DNA of 64,000 nt, taken from an uncultured Paracoccaceae bacterium (GTDB lineage: Bacteria; Pseudomonadota; Alphaproteobacteria; Rhodobacterales; Rhodobacteraceae). The notes beneath the pieces are model-generated. The model did no database searches and was not told where the DNA came from. It saw only the letters and a list, made by a program, of their open reading frames with translations. Positions within the stretch are counted from its first letter, which is position 1. Each line of letters begins with the position of its first letter. The stretch lies in contig CANMDE010000001.1 of the NCBI GenBank assembly GCA_947496535.1, positions 558,001 to 622,000 on the forward strand, in the 5' to 3' direction. Below are positions 53,509 through 62,815 of this stretch, in pieces. The position numbers were made by a program, and so were the translations under genes.

Positions 53509-54711
53509 CTAGTTTTCAATCATGTTGATTACGAGATCGTACAGCTCTTGCGCGGGCAGCCCCTTGGCCGAGTTTTCGGCGATCCAATCAGCGGCCACAG
53601 GTCCGGCGACCTCGTCGTTGATTGCTGTCAAAATCTCGTCATTGATTGTGATTTCAACGATATCACGATCACTTAACGCAGGGGCCCAGGCCGCCATCGT
53701 CACATCGTTGTAGTTATCGACATAGTGCTGAATCGCTTCATCAACCGATGACAGCAGCGCTACGCGGTTTGGGGCAGCAAGCCTCTGGAGTGCTGTGGTA
53801 TTTACCACAACAGGACAGTTTGAGGTGCCTGGGTTTAGGTTGGTGGTCCACCAGCTTCCGCTGTCGATCGTCTCAAAAGCCATGTGGGCGTGGGGAGCGA
53901 ATGCCACTGCGTTGACCTCACCGGCGCTCAATGCGTCCTTAACATCAGGTGCGGGTATCGTTATCGAGGTAGCGCCAAGCGCTTCGATGGCCTTGCGCGC
54001 ACCGCCTGATGCCCGGATTGTCATATCCGCGAAAGCGGCAAGCGAGGTGGGTGGGAGCCCGACCCCGATGATGTTGTTTTGCGGCTGGGGCGATGGCATC
54101 AAAAGGGTGGCATTCCAACGGGCCATGTCTTCGACCGTGGCGGGATGTTTATAAACGGCGAGGGACAGGTCAACCTCTTGCTCAAGCGATGTCACGCCCA
54201 GAAAGGGCAATTCCAGCACGGTGATCGATGGGTTTTTCTCGGGGTGATACCCCGCGCAGAATTGCGCCATCTCAAATGTGCCTGCGGCAATCCCGTCAAG
54301 GTTCTCCCGGCTGGGGGCCAGCCCACCATATGAAAGGTTCAAGGTGAAATTGCCGTCGGTCTTTTCGTCAACCAGTTCCGCGATCCGTTCAACATGCTCT
54401 GTGAAAGCTCGCCGTGAGCCCCAAAGCGATACGTCCCATTCAACGACCGTACCGGCGCTTGCCTCAAGGACGGGACAAACAATACCAACGCATTCATAAG
54501 AGCTGGCTTGAATACGCAAGGGACCCAAACTGGATTGAATAACATAGGTGTCGTTGGTGAATTCGAGCAGTTCGCCAGACACGCTATTAGTGCCGCCAAT
54601 TTCTCGCAGGGTGACTTCTTGTGCCGCAACGGAAGTGGCGAGGCAAAAGAAAGAACTGGCAAGTAGCCCCGCCCTTAACTTTGCCCAAGAGCGTGTAGAT
54701 GGAATCTTCAT
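53509..54711 (-). CDS. TRAP-type (DctP-like) substrate-binding protein with N-terminal C-x4-C module
   Basis: This 400-residue exported protein has the signal peptide GLLASSFFCLATSVAA. Residues 32-79 form the module shared with the PstS/OmpA protein, with Gly46, Phe51, Asp54, Tyr56, Ile58, Gly63, Leu65-Arg66-Ile67, Ala69, Cys74, Gly76 and Cys79 at identical numbers. From about 85 comes a DctP-type fold (FTEHVERIAELVDEKTDGNFTLNL, FEMAQFCAGYHPEKNP, VLELPFLGVTSLE, MTIRASGGARKAIEALGATSI). No DctQ or DctM gene is in the window. A GAGG ribosome-binding site lies before the ATG. The ligand is unknown. Confidence 0.88.
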   Translation of the reverse strand: MKIPSTRSWAKLRAGLLASSFFCLATSVAAQEVTLREIGGTNSVSGELLEFTNDTYVIQSSLGPLRIQASSYECVGIVCPVLEASAGTVVEWDVSLWGSRRAFTEHVERIAELVDEKTDGNFTLNLSYGGLAPSRENLDGIAAGTFEMAQFCAGYHPEKNPSITVLELPFLGVTSLEQEVDLSLAVYKHPATVEDMARWNATLLMPSPQPQNNIIGVGLPPTSLAAFADMTIRASGGARKAIEALGATSITIPAPDVKDALSAGEVNAVAFAPHAHMAFETIDSGSWWTTNLNPGTSNCPVVVNTTALQRLAAPNRVALLSSVDEAIQHYVDNYNDVTMAAWAPALSDRDIVEITINDEILTAINDEVAGPVAADWIAENSAKGLPAQELYDLVINMIEN

Positions 54712-55118
54712 TTTTTTCCTCAGTCAATTCTAAGAGCGGCTGGCTGAAATGTAGCGTCTTCCAGGGTAGCTCAACTCTGATCGATACTTTTATACGCAAA
54801 AAACGATAAAAAAAAGACTTAAAGAGGGAGGGGCGCTCGAGGGCTTTTGTGATCGTCGGCTGAACGGGGCGAAATGAAATTCGAAAGTGCCTGTTTCCGT
54901 AAGGGCAGGATCGCATCATGTGCCGCCCTTTGCGATCACTGCGACGAATGGACAGGAGGGTCCGTACCTGCCATTTACCCCAGAGCCGCTTCATCGTTTC
55001 GATCCAAACGCATTCTCGTCTGAACGGAAAATGACATCGGTTCATTTTTCACCCCCACCCAATTGGCTTCCCATAGCTTTTGCCCCATGTAGTGCGATGA
55101 TCTGAAGAGGTATCCGTT
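54712..55118. other. Divergent intergenic region between the DctP-like and FAD-oxidoreductase genes
   Basis: About 400 bp with the promoters of both flanking genes. Positions 54775-54830 are A-rich. The stretch from about 54840 to 55080 can be read on the minus strand as protein-like sequence, but in broken frames, which fits decayed repeat or gene-remnant sequence. No intact gene is supported. Confidence 0.4.
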
Positions 55119-56531
55119 ATGCTTAATCCGGTAACACCCGCTTTTGAGGCTGCGTTGCGTGCGCTGTTGCCGACTGCCGCCTTCAAGAACGACACGGACC
55201 CTTATTTGCAAGAACCGCGTGGCCGTTGGACCGGACAGGGCGTGGTTGTAGCCCCCGCCGATACCGATCAGGTGGCGGCTATCGTCAAGGCATGTGCCGA
55301 CGCGCGGGTTGGTATCGTGCCTTATGGCGGTGGCACCGGATTGGTGGGTGGTCAGCTTCTGGCTGACGGTCCGGCACCTGTGGTTTTGTCGCTCGAACGG
55401 ATGAACCGTATCCGCGAGACCTATACCAAGGAAAATGTGCTGGTGTGTGAGGCGGGCGTCATTTTGGCCGATGTCCAGAAAGCGGCAGAGGATGCAGGGC
55501 GGCTTTTCCCGCTCTCACTTGCGTCGGAAGGGTCGGCGCGGATTGGCGGGTTGCTTGCTACCAATGCGGGCGGGGTGAATGTGTTGCGCTATGGCAATGC
55601 GCGGGCGCAATGCCTTGGGCTGGAAGTTGTGCGCCCCGATGGCAGCATCTGGCACGGGCTGAGCCGGTTACGCAAAGACAATACCGGCTACGATCTGCGC
55701 AACCTGATGATCGGGGCCGAAGGGACGTTGGGCATCATCACCGCTGCTGCCTTGAAGCTTGCCCCGCGTCCAGCGGGTGTCGGCGCGGCTATGATGGTGG
55801 TGGCGTCCCCGGATGCTGCTCTGGATCTGCTGGCACTGGCCGGTGACAGGATGGGCGATGCTGTTTCGGCCTTTGAGATCATTCACAGGCAAAGTTTTGA
55901 TTTTCTGGCCGAAACGGGATTGGACGTGGCCCGGCCGTTTGAAACTGCGCCCGAGTGGTGTGTTTTAGTTGACGTGGGCTTGCCAGCCGGGCTGGAACCA
56001 GATGCCGCTTTGGAAGACTTGTTTGCAACCGCGCTGGAAAAGGGCCTTGTCAGTGACGGGGTCATCGCGTCGAGCCTCGCGCAGCGGCAGGCATTCTGGC
56101 ATATCCGCGAAAGCATCCCCGAAGCCAACCGGCAGATTGGATCAATCAGCTCGCATGATATTTCTGTGCCACTCAGCATGATCCCCGAGTTTATTGTGCA
56201 AGGTGCGCCCGCCATTGCCGAAATCGGCGAATTCCGCATCAACTGCTTTGGTCATCTGGGTGATGGAAACCTGCATTACAACGTTTTCCCCATGCCGGGG
56301 CGGAGCAGGGCGGATCATGAGGCTGAGCGGCCATTGATCAAGCAGGCGGTACATGATCTGGCAGCGAAACTGGGCGGGTCAGTCAGCGCAGAGCACGGGG
56401 TGGGCCGCCTGAAGGTGGACGATCTGGAGCGCTACAGCGATCCGGCGAAACTGGACATGCTGCGGGCCATCAAGGCGGCGCTGGACCCGCAGGGCATCAT
56501 GAACCCCGGCGCGGTTCTGCGGCAGGTTTGA
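55119..56531 (+). CDS. FAD-binding 2-hydroxyacid dehydrogenase (GlcD/D-lactate dehydrogenase type)
   Basis: This 470-residue flavoprotein has an N-terminal PCMH-type FAD domain with the phosphate-binding IVPYGGGTGLVGGQLL at about 66-81, ASEGSARIGGLLATNAGGVNVLRYGN, and NLMIGAEGTLGIITAAALKL. The C-terminal FAD-oxidase domain has INCFGHLGDGNLHYNVFP and SAEHGVGRLK with conserved His residues. Family members oxidise D-lactate, glycolate or D-2-hydroxyglutarate and pass electrons to quinone, cytochrome c or ETF. The absence of GlcE/GlcF neighbours favours a single-subunit D-2-hydroxyacid dehydrogenase. AGAGG precedes the ATG. Confidence 0.92.
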   Translation: MLNPVTPAFEAALRALLPTAAFKNDTDPYLQEPRGRWTGQGVVVAPADTDQVAAIVKACADARVGIVPYGGGTGLVGGQLLADGPAPVVLSLERMNRIRETYTKENVLVCEAGVILADVQKAAEDAGRLFPLSLASEGSARIGGLLATNAGGVNVLRYGNARAQCLGLEVVRPDGSIWHGLSRLRKDNTGYDLRNLMIGAEGTLGIITAAALKLAPRPAGVGAAMMVVASPDAALDLLALAGDRMGDAVSAFEIIHRQSFDFLAETGLDVARPFETAPEWCVLVDVGLPAGLEPDAALEDLFATALEKGLVSDGVIASSLAQRQAFWHIRESIPEANRQIGSISSHDISVPLSMIPEFIVQGAPAIAEIGEFRINCFGHLGDGNLHYNVFPMPGRSRADHEAERPLIKQAVHDLAAKLGGSVSAEHGVGRLKVDDLERYSDPAKLDMLRAIKAALDPQGIMNPGAVLRQV

Positions 56532-56937
56532 TCCAGAAAGCTTTTACTGCGGAACATGACAGGTGTGAGATGGTCATCGTTTTGAGACTGGGCTCAGAAC
56601 GAAATCAATAGGCCAACGTTTTGGTTGCTGATACGTTGGCAGGAATGGGGCCACAGTCTTCTAAACGGGTGCCCAGCGACAATGGTGATGTATGGCACTC
56701 ACGATAGAGTTGTGTTTTTCCAGTATCGACTTAATCCTCTCTCCATGGAGGTCGGCATAGTGTTGCAATCAATTTTCGGTATCATGGCAACATCATGTCT
56801 CAAATCCAGATCTCTGGACTTTCTTTCGTAACTTCTCTATTTGCCTAAAATTTGGGGCAAGTAGGACATACATTCGCCCAAAAATTCAGCGAAAAAGAAA
56901 TTCGAACAGTAGTTTTAGTTAGTTTAGAGAGTGCAAA
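56532..56937. other. Intergenic region upstream of the ammonium transporter
   Basis: About 400 bp without a supported gene. The last 110 bp before amt are AT-rich and must hold its promoter. A nitrogen-control (sigma-54 GG-N10-GC) element was looked for by eye and no convincing match was found. There is no glnK gene here. Confidence 0.4.
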
Positions 56938-58227
56938 ATGTTAAAAAAATTAGTCGGAGTCGCCTTGCTGGCGGCTCTAATAGGCGGGCCTGCGCAAGCG
57001 CAACAGGCGTCTTCAGGTGTTTCACCCTTTGTCATGAACACGTTGTTCATTGTCTTCTGCGGCGTGCTGGTGATGTGGATGACCGCGGGCTTCGCGATGC
57101 TCGAAGCGGGCTTTGTTCGCGAAAAAAACGTCGTCACACAATGTGCCAAGAATATCGGTCTTTTTGCCATCGCATCGACGGCATTTATACTTAGCGGATA
57201 CGGCCTGATGTTCCCAAATGGAAACTGGATCATGTCCGGTATCCTGGGATTTGACGGTGCCATCGAGATCGCGGATGTCGTTGACGGAAGAGACGGTTTT
57301 GTCGGTCGCGGTCATGCCGGAGCCAGCGACATCTTCTTTCAGTCAATGTTCTGCGTGGCCGTTGTGTCGATCGTGTCCGGAGCCGTTGCTGAGCGCATAA
57401 AGCTTGTAGCGTTTTTCATCTTCGCTGCCGTTTTGACAGCCGTAATCTATCCTATCCAAGCCTCCTGGACTTGGGGTGGTGGGTTCTTGGCTTCTGACCT
57501 TGGCTTCAGAGACCTGGCAGGTAGTACAGTTGTTCACGTCGTTGGCGGTGTTGCCGCATTGACCGGTGCGCTGTTTGTAGGTCCGCGCAACGGACGGTTC
57601 GTTAACGGTAAGAAAGTTGCTCTTGGCAATTACTCTTTGCCCTTGGCAACGATTGGTGCCTTGATCTTGTGGATGGGATGGTACGGTTTCAATGCGGGCT
57701 CCTACCTCAGCTTTTCTACAGATGCGGACGCAGCCAACGTAGCTCGCATTTTCCTCAATACGAACTTGGCGGCCGCAGGCGGGGTCATTGTTGCCGGGCT
57801 TGTGTCATACCTTCGGGAGTTTCGCTTTGATCTTTCCTTCATGCTCAACGGAGCACTTGGTGGTTTGGTCGCGATCACGGCGGAGCCGCTTTTCCCAACA
57901 CCTTTCTGGGCGTTTGCAGTTGGCATGGGTGGCGGCCTGATCATCTTCTGGGCCAATCAGGTTCTCGACTACTTCAAGATCGACGATGTCGTGGGGGCCA
58001 TCCCGGTTCATCTGTTCTGCGGCATCTGGGGAACCATTGCTGCGGGTTTCACAAACCCAGAGGCGAGCGTTCTCGGGCAGTTGTCCTCAGTCTTGATTGT
58101 CATCACCTATGTTGGTGTGACGACCAGCTTGGTGTGGATCGCATTAAAGGAAACGATAGGTATTCGCGTGTCAGCTGCCAAAGAAGAATATGGCATCGAC
58201 AAAACCGATTTCGTTCTGAACACCTGA
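56938..58227 (+). CDS. amtB: Ammonium transporter (Amt family)
   Basis: This 429-residue inner-membrane channel for ammonium begins with a signal peptide (GVALLAALIGGPAQA), followed by eleven membrane helices. The twin pore histidines are H200 (GSTVVHVVGG) and H358 (GAIPVHLFCGIWGT). Also present are MLEAGFVREKN, FFQSMFCVAVVSIVSGAVAER and WMGWYGFNAGS. An insert of about 20 residues around 108-130 (DVVDGRDGFVGRGHAG) lies in a periplasmic loop. The usual PII gene glnK is not beside it. An unrecognised secreted protein gene lies 160 bp downstream. Confidence 0.95.
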   Translation: MLKKLVGVALLAALIGGPAQAQQASSGVSPFVMNTLFIVFCGVLVMWMTAGFAMLEAGFVREKNVVTQCAKNIGLFAIASTAFILSGYGLMFPNGNWIMSGILGFDGAIEIADVVDGRDGFVGRGHAGASDIFFQSMFCVAVVSIVSGAVAERIKLVAFFIFAAVLTAVIYPIQASWTWGGGFLASDLGFRDLAGSTVVHVVGGVAALTGALFVGPRNGRFVNGKKVALGNYSLPLATIGALILWMGWYGFNAGSYLSFSTDADAANVARIFLNTNLAAAGGVIVAGLVSYLREFRFDLSFMLNGALGGLVAITAEPLFPTPFWAFAVGMGGGLIIFWANQVLDYFKIDDVVGAIPVHLFCGIWGTIAAGFTNPEASVLGQLSSVLIVITYVGVTTSLVWIALKETIGIRVSAAKEEYGIDKTDFVLNT

Positions 58228-58256
58228 TCTTTCGGTTGTTGCCGGGTAAGAGATCC

Positions 58257-58288
58257 GGCCAAGGCAAAGCAAACGGCTTGCCTTGGCC
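58257..58288. other. Hairpin after the ammonium transporter gene
   Basis: GGCCAAGGCAA and TTGCCTTGGCC form a perfect 11-bp stem with a 10-base loop, 30 bp past the amt stop. No T run follows, so it may be a Rho-dependent end or an mRNA 3'-end stabiliser. Confidence 0.5.
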
Positions 58289-58386
58289 AGCAAGACAAGC
58301 CGTAGTTTGGCAAATACGTAGTGAGTAATCAGTAATCAGTAAGAGAGTTGCGACAATCGCGGCGATCTTGTTTTGGAGTACAGTAG

Positions 58387-59088
58387 ATGAAAATGCTGGT
58401 GTGTGGTTTTGCAATGTCGTTTGGGATTTTAGCGAGCGACGTGATGGCAGACCAAATTGTAGTTGTTGATGGAGAAGACTATTTGCTGTCTTCTCTGATG
58501 GAAAATTGCCAGAGCATAACCGATGCAGAGGCGCAGATCGCCTGTTTCAGCACCATTTCCCGACTGCTAGAGGACCAATCTGGCGAGGAGCAAGAAAGCT
58601 CTGTGTCCGTGACCGAAACCTTAGGTGCTTTGCAGGCTGTGGCCCAGTATCAGGACGACGATTCAGGCCTGTCGATTTCCGGGTCGGACTGCAACATCCA
58701 CATCGTCTATTTCGACAACTATTTTCACATAAGTCGCCGCAACGTTTCTTCGATCGACTTGTTTAGCGCCCAGTTTGATGCGTCAAACTTGCAATTTGAT
58801 CAAACGGTTGTGGTTCAAGGCGCGCAGGCACCGTTGTTAAAAGGGGTCATGAACGTCGGAGTAAATGCGGCGATGCGCGGTGGTCTCGCCCTCGATTCGA
58901 CACTGGATGACTTTTCACCCAGGTCTCCTGGGACGACGATAGACGTCTATGCCAATGAAGTTGTTAGTCAACTGCCGGCCAGAGAAGCTCAAGCATTCGA
59001 TTTTGTACTGATCCATCCGCAACGAAGCCAAGCCAGCGCTGAAATCTGGAGCGCTTTTGAGGCTTTCGTGGATGCATGCAAAGGGTGA
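58387..59088 (+). CDS. Unrecognised secreted protein
   Basis: This 233-residue protein has a probable signal peptide (MLVCGFAMSFGILASDVMA) and a GGAG ribosome-binding site before the ATG. I do not recognise a family. Cysteines in ENCQSITDAEAQIACF (C-x12-C), in SGSDCNIHIVYF and at the C-terminus (VDACKG) suggest disulfides in the periplasm. An acidic Gln/Glu/Ser-rich segment lies around 60-75. The middle is predicted beta (NIHIVYFDNYFHISRRNV, TVVVQGAQAP). It may be co-regulated with the ammonium transporter upstream, but nothing shows this. Confidence 0.7.
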   Translation: MKMLVCGFAMSFGILASDVMADQIVVVDGEDYLLSSLMENCQSITDAEAQIACFSTISRLLEDQSGEEQESSVSVTETLGALQAVAQYQDDDSGLSISGSDCNIHIVYFDNYFHISRRNVSSIDLFSAQFDASNLQFDQTVVVQGAQAPLLKGVMNVGVNAAMRGGLALDSTLDDFSPRSPGTTIDVYANEVVSQLPAREAQAFDFVLIHPQRSQASAEIWSAFEAFVDACKG

Positions 59089-59328
59089 AACCCTTCTTGC
59101 AGCGTTCTCGTGTCCTAAGTCCGGAAGCAAATCTCTCCCCGCAAAATTAACAAAGCGGACTTAGGCGGCAGCACAGTAAATCAGCAACGACGGCTCGTTC
59201 CGGTCATTGGCCGCGATCTGTGCGGGCGTCTGCTTCGTCTTGTTGGAGTCTCAAAATAGGGGCCACATTTTAAGGGAGCTCTGAAAAAGATTGGGTTTCC
59301 GTTGGCGTTTGCCTGCACTGCCGAACGC

Positions 59329-59859
59329 TTACTCCCCTTCAAAGGCGCAGAGCGCGTGGACATTCATGCCCATCGCCGCGAGCTTCTTTGCCCCACCCAG
59401 ATCGGGCAGGTCGATAACGAAGGCGCAGCCGATAACCTCGGCCCCCATCCGCTCAATCAGTTTGATCCCCGCCTCAGCTGTACCGCCGGTGGCCAGCAGG
59501 TCATCGACCATCAAGACCTTTTCACCCGGTTGCAGCGCGTCGTCGTGCACTTCCATCACGGCCTCGCCATATTCAAGCGTGTAGGCCTGTTCGATGGTCT
59601 TGCCTGGCAGCTTGCCTTTCTTGCGCACTGGCACAAAGCCGACAGAAAGCTGGTGTGCGATGGCCCCGCCCAGAATGAAACCGCGTGCCTCAAGCCCGAC
59701 CACCTTGTCGATGGGTTGCCCGGCATATGGGTGCAGCAGCTGATCAATCGCGATCCGAAATCCGCGCGCATCGCCAAAAAGCGTGGTGACATCCCGAAAC
59801 ATGATGCCTTCATGCGGGAAGTCGGGGATGGTGCGGATGTAGTCTTGGACGGTTTTCAT
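59329..59859 (-). CDS. apt: Adenine phosphoribosyltransferase
   Basis: Makes AMP from adenine and PRPP. It has 176 residues. The PRPP-binding motif [17 protein letters not shown] is at about 115-131, and the N-terminal [18 protein letters not shown] and [17 protein letters not shown] are typical of Apt. It starts 11 bp after the stop of the methylthioadenosine phosphorylase gene on the same strand. The adenine released by that enzyme is therefore salvaged by the next gene product. Confidence 0.97.
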   Translation of the reverse strand: MKTVQDYIRTIPDFPHEGIMFRDVTTLFGDARGFRIAIDQLLHPYAGQPIDKVVGLEARGFILGGAIAHQLSVGFVPVRKKGKLPGKTIEQAYTLEYGEAVMEVHDDALQPGEKVLMVDDLLATGGTAEAGIKLIERMGAEVIGCAFVIDLPDLGGAKKLAAMGMNVHALCAFEGE

Positions 59860-59870
59860 AAAGGTACTTT

Positions 59871-60737
59871 CTAAAGAACGCGGCCAGCGATGGCGTCAAG
59901 TTTGGCAGTGACCGCAGGGTCGCGTTTGTCGGGCGCGGTCATGATGGCGTATTCAAGCGCGCGGTCGCAGCCATGCGGGCAGGGGGCGCGGTCGGAGCCC
60001 AAAAGCGGGGGCAGTCGGGCCACGAGATCGCGGGCTTTCGCGCCGTTGCCTTGCAAGGTTGCGATGATGTCGGTGATATCGACCGCCCCATGATCGGGGT
60101 GCCAGCTATCATAATCCGTGATCATGGCGACGGAGGCGTAACAAATCTCGGCCTCACGGGCGAGTTTGGCCTCAGGCATGTTGGTCATCCCGATCACATC
60201 GCAGCCCCATTGGCGGTACATCCTGCTTTCGGCCACAGACGAAAACTGTGGGCCTTCCATGGTCAGGTATGTTCCGCCACGATGGATGGTAATGCCAGCG
60301 GCAAGTCCTGCTGTCTCGGCTGCGTCTGACAACCGCTCGCAAGTTGGGTGCGCCACGCTGACATGCGCCACGCAGCCGGTGCCGAAGAAAGACTTTTCCC
60401 GCGCGAAAGTCCGGTCAATGAACTGATCGATGATGACAAAATCACCCGGTGCCATGTCTTTGCGGAACGACCCGCACGCGCTGAGGCTGAAGATGTCGGT
60501 CACCCCAAGCCGTTTGAGCGCATCGATATTTGCCCGGTATGGAACTGTCGTGGGGGAATAGACATGCCCGCGCCCATGGCGGGGCAGAAACGCCATGGCA
60601 ACCCCATCCAACGTGCCTGTCAGGATTGCATCCGATGGCGCCCCCCACGGGCTGTCCACGTCGATCCACTTTGCATCTTCGAGCCCGTCCATTTCATAAA
60701 TGCCGGACCCGCCGATGATGCCAATTTTGGTTTGCAT
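59871..60737 (-). CDS. mtnP: S-methyl-5'-thioadenosine phosphorylase
   Basis: Splits 5'-methylthioadenosine, a by-product of polyamine and homoserine-lactone synthesis, into adenine and methylthioribose-1-phosphate. The start at [18 protein letters not shown] (AAGGTG upstream) gives 288 residues. Typical blocks are [50 protein letters not shown] (substrate and trimer interface) and [10 protein letters not shown] with Asp residues for the adenine base. It is paired with apt. Confidence 0.96.
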   Translation of the reverse strand: MQTKIGIIGGSGIYEMDGLEDAKWIDVDSPWGAPSDAILTGTLDGVAMAFLPRHGRGHVYSPTTVPYRANIDALKRLGVTDIFSLSACGSFRKDMAPGDFVIIDQFIDRTFAREKSFFGTGCVAHVSVAHPTCERLSDAAETAGLAAGITIHRGGTYLTMEGPQFSSVAESRMYRQWGCDVIGMTNMPEAKLAREAEICYASVAMITDYDSWHPDHGAVDITDIIATLQGNGAKARDLVARLPPLLGSDRAPCPHGCDRALEYAIMTAPDKRDPAVTAKLDAIAGRVL

Positions 60738-61130
60738 TGAGCACCTTTGATTTAGCCGCATCGACCAGACTGAACGGTTCTGAATAAAATGTGAAGCCTG
60801 CTGTGGGACGTCGGATGATTTTGATTTTTACGTCACAAAAGTAGGAAAAGTGGCTGACTAGGTGTTTGCGCGGTTCGCTAGCTAGGGTCTGGAAGAGCCC
60901 AAAGGCACCGATGCTGCACCGTGCGCCAATTTCGGCTTTTTAGGAACAGGCAAATATTGACCAGCGTCTGCGACAGACTTGATGAAGTTCTTTGTAACAG
61001 CCGACGGAAACTTTGAGCAGTCACGTACAACTCCCAAACGGCGTTTAGCGGCAACACTTGGGGTGGCCCCTTCGACCGGGGCCGGTCGCGCAAGCCGAGC
61101 TATCTCGCATGCATAAAGAAAGGATTGGAA
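60738..61130. other. Intergenic region between mtnP and the DUF1566 gene
   Basis: About 390 bp. The stretch 60880-61080 can be read as protein-like sequence on the minus strand, but without a convincing start or domain, so it may be a decayed gene. The two flanking genes are divergent, so both promoters must lie here. Confidence 0.4.
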
Positions 61131-62489
61131 ATGATCCAATCAAAGCAGCGGATATATCTACCGGTGCTGCGTACCCTGTCGATGTTCTTGGGCGCTCTTG
61201 TGCCCCCATCAGCGCAGGCTGACACGCAGACACAAGTTGAAGCTCTTCAGCTTCGGCTCGAACAGATTTCCGGTGATATTCAAAGCACCTTCGACATTCC
61301 CGATTCCGGACAGAGCAGATGCTATTCAAATACAGATGAAATCGTCTGCCCCGAGAAAGGCGATGCATATTTTGGACAAGATGCTCAATATTCCACAAAT
61401 CCAATGTCTTTCACCGATAATGGTGACGGCACCATAACGGACAACGTAACGCGCTTAATGTGGGAGCAAGGTATCAACAGCGGAAAGCTACCTTTGGATG
61501 GCGCGGTTGAATTTTGTGAAAATAGTGAGCACGCAGGCTATGGGGATTGGCGTCTGCCCACCATCAAGGAACTGTTTTCAATTGACACATTTGAGACGGG
61601 CTGGCCCTACGCCGATCTTGAAAATTTTGTACTTACAAGCGACACGCCTGATAAGTCTGAACAATATTGGTCAAACAATTACTACTTGGCCGGCAGCAAC
61701 GAACTGGTCAATCGTGACGATATCGCGTTTGGCGTAAATTTCATATCGGGCCACATCAAGGCTTATCCTGCTTGGTCTGCCGGTGAGCGCGCAAAATACG
61801 CCAAATGTGTCAGGGGAGACGAGTATGGCATTAACCGTCTTGAGGATAATGACGATGGAACTGTATCCGATCTTGCCTCTGGGCTTATGTGGCAGCAGGC
61901 GGGCAGCAATGGGATGGATTGGGAAGATGCCCTGGCCTATTGCGAAGCTGCTGACACAGCAGGTTACGATGATTGGCGGCTGCCTGGTATTAAAGAACTC
62001 CAGATTCTTGTGGATTATTCAGGATACTTTCCCGCAATCGATCCAATGTTCAGATTCTCAGAGATGATCAATGAGGGCGGCACCACGGACTATGGGTATT
62101 ACTGGTCCAGCACCACACATGTTGGCCAAGATGAATATTACGCTGGATGGTATGTCGCATTCGGTATGGCTGTTGGTAAGGACGGGTTAGAATCTCATGG
62201 CGCCGGGGCCGTTAGATACGATCAGAAATATGTGGGCCATCCCGACGCGGAAGAAGTCGATGCAAGTGCAAGAATTCATAACTTCGTGAGATGTACCCGG
62301 AGTGAAACTGCCGAGACTGAATTTGTAGAGCGTCCCGACTCGGGAAACGGAATTCCTTTTGTTTACGATCTGGCTCTTCCTACGCGAACCTTCGGCCCCA
62401 GTGCGGATCTGCCTGGCAATTCTGAAAACCCCCTGCCTGAAGATTTTGAAATTGAGGAACCGGTTATTCCGCTTGAACGGATCGAGTAA
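61131..62489 (+). CDS. Secreted protein with two DUF1566 (Lcl-type) repeats
   Basis: This 452-residue protein starts at MIQSKQRIYLPVL (AAAGGA upstream). It has a signal-peptide-like N-terminus (TLSMFLGALVPPSAQA), then a short coiled-coil-like stretch (TQVEALQLRLEQISGDI). Two DUF1566 units follow, each with the signature DNGDGTITDNVTRLMWEQ ... YGDWRLPTIKELFSI and DDGTVSDLASGLMWQQ ... YDDWRLPGIKELQIL. The second is followed by YYWSSTTH and a C-terminal FVRCTRS. The domain is linked to the FGE-sulfatase/C-type lectin-like fold and often occurs in surface or periplasmic proteins; its activity is not known. The last 60 residues are Pro/Glu-rich and probably disordered. Confidence 0.85.
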   Translation: MIQSKQRIYLPVLRTLSMFLGALVPPSAQADTQTQVEALQLRLEQISGDIQSTFDIPDSGQSRCYSNTDEIVCPEKGDAYFGQDAQYSTNPMSFTDNGDGTITDNVTRLMWEQGINSGKLPLDGAVEFCENSEHAGYGDWRLPTIKELFSIDTFETGWPYADLENFVLTSDTPDKSEQYWSNNYYLAGSNELVNRDDIAFGVNFISGHIKAYPAWSAGERAKYAKCVRGDEYGINRLEDNDDGTVSDLASGLMWQQAGSNGMDWEDALAYCEAADTAGYDDWRLPGIKELQILVDYSGYFPAIDPMFRFSEMINEGGTTDYGYYWSSTTHVGQDEYYAGWYVAFGMAVGKDGLESHGAGAVRYDQKYVGHPDAEEVDASARIHNFVRCTRSETAETEFVERPDSGNGIPFVYDLALPTRTFGPSADLPGNSENPLPEDFEIEEPVIPLERIE

Positions 62490-62815
62490 CTTTGGTCAGA
62501 GAAACGTATGATCAGTTCTGTATCGGTCTTTCACGACCTTCGATGCAGATGTCTTCCTACTCACCGCAGGAGACAATTTTTATTGTGACTGTTCGCGACC
62601 GCATGGCTACCGAAATCCGAGCGACGTCACCATGACCGTCGTTTGGGCGGTGAAGGTCGGAAATGTCCCACCAGGTTGACCGCTGTCATGTTTCAGATGA
62701 TCGCTTGCTACGGAATGTCCGAAAGGCAGAAATTGGGTGGCCCCGACACGTATCAAATGATTATCCGCAAAACGTCACTGGGCAGCACGTTTTTCAAAGG
62801 CAAAGGAGATTGAAA
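62490..62815. other. Intergenic region before the four-helix membrane protein
   Basis: About 325 bp. It contains GC-rich, protein-like but frame-broken sequence (about 62580-62770) of the same look as that at 59090-59290 and 63370-63545. No gene is supported. The final 50 bp hold the ribosome-binding site of the next gene. Confidence 0.4.

Noticed and set aside
56625..56831. 68-codon open frame upstream of amtB
   Set aside because: There is no ribosome-binding site, no family resemblance and no conserved context.
58257..58288. Hairpin after amtB considered as a Rho-independent terminator
   Set aside because: The stem is perfect but no T tract follows on either strand, so it was listed as a hairpin only.
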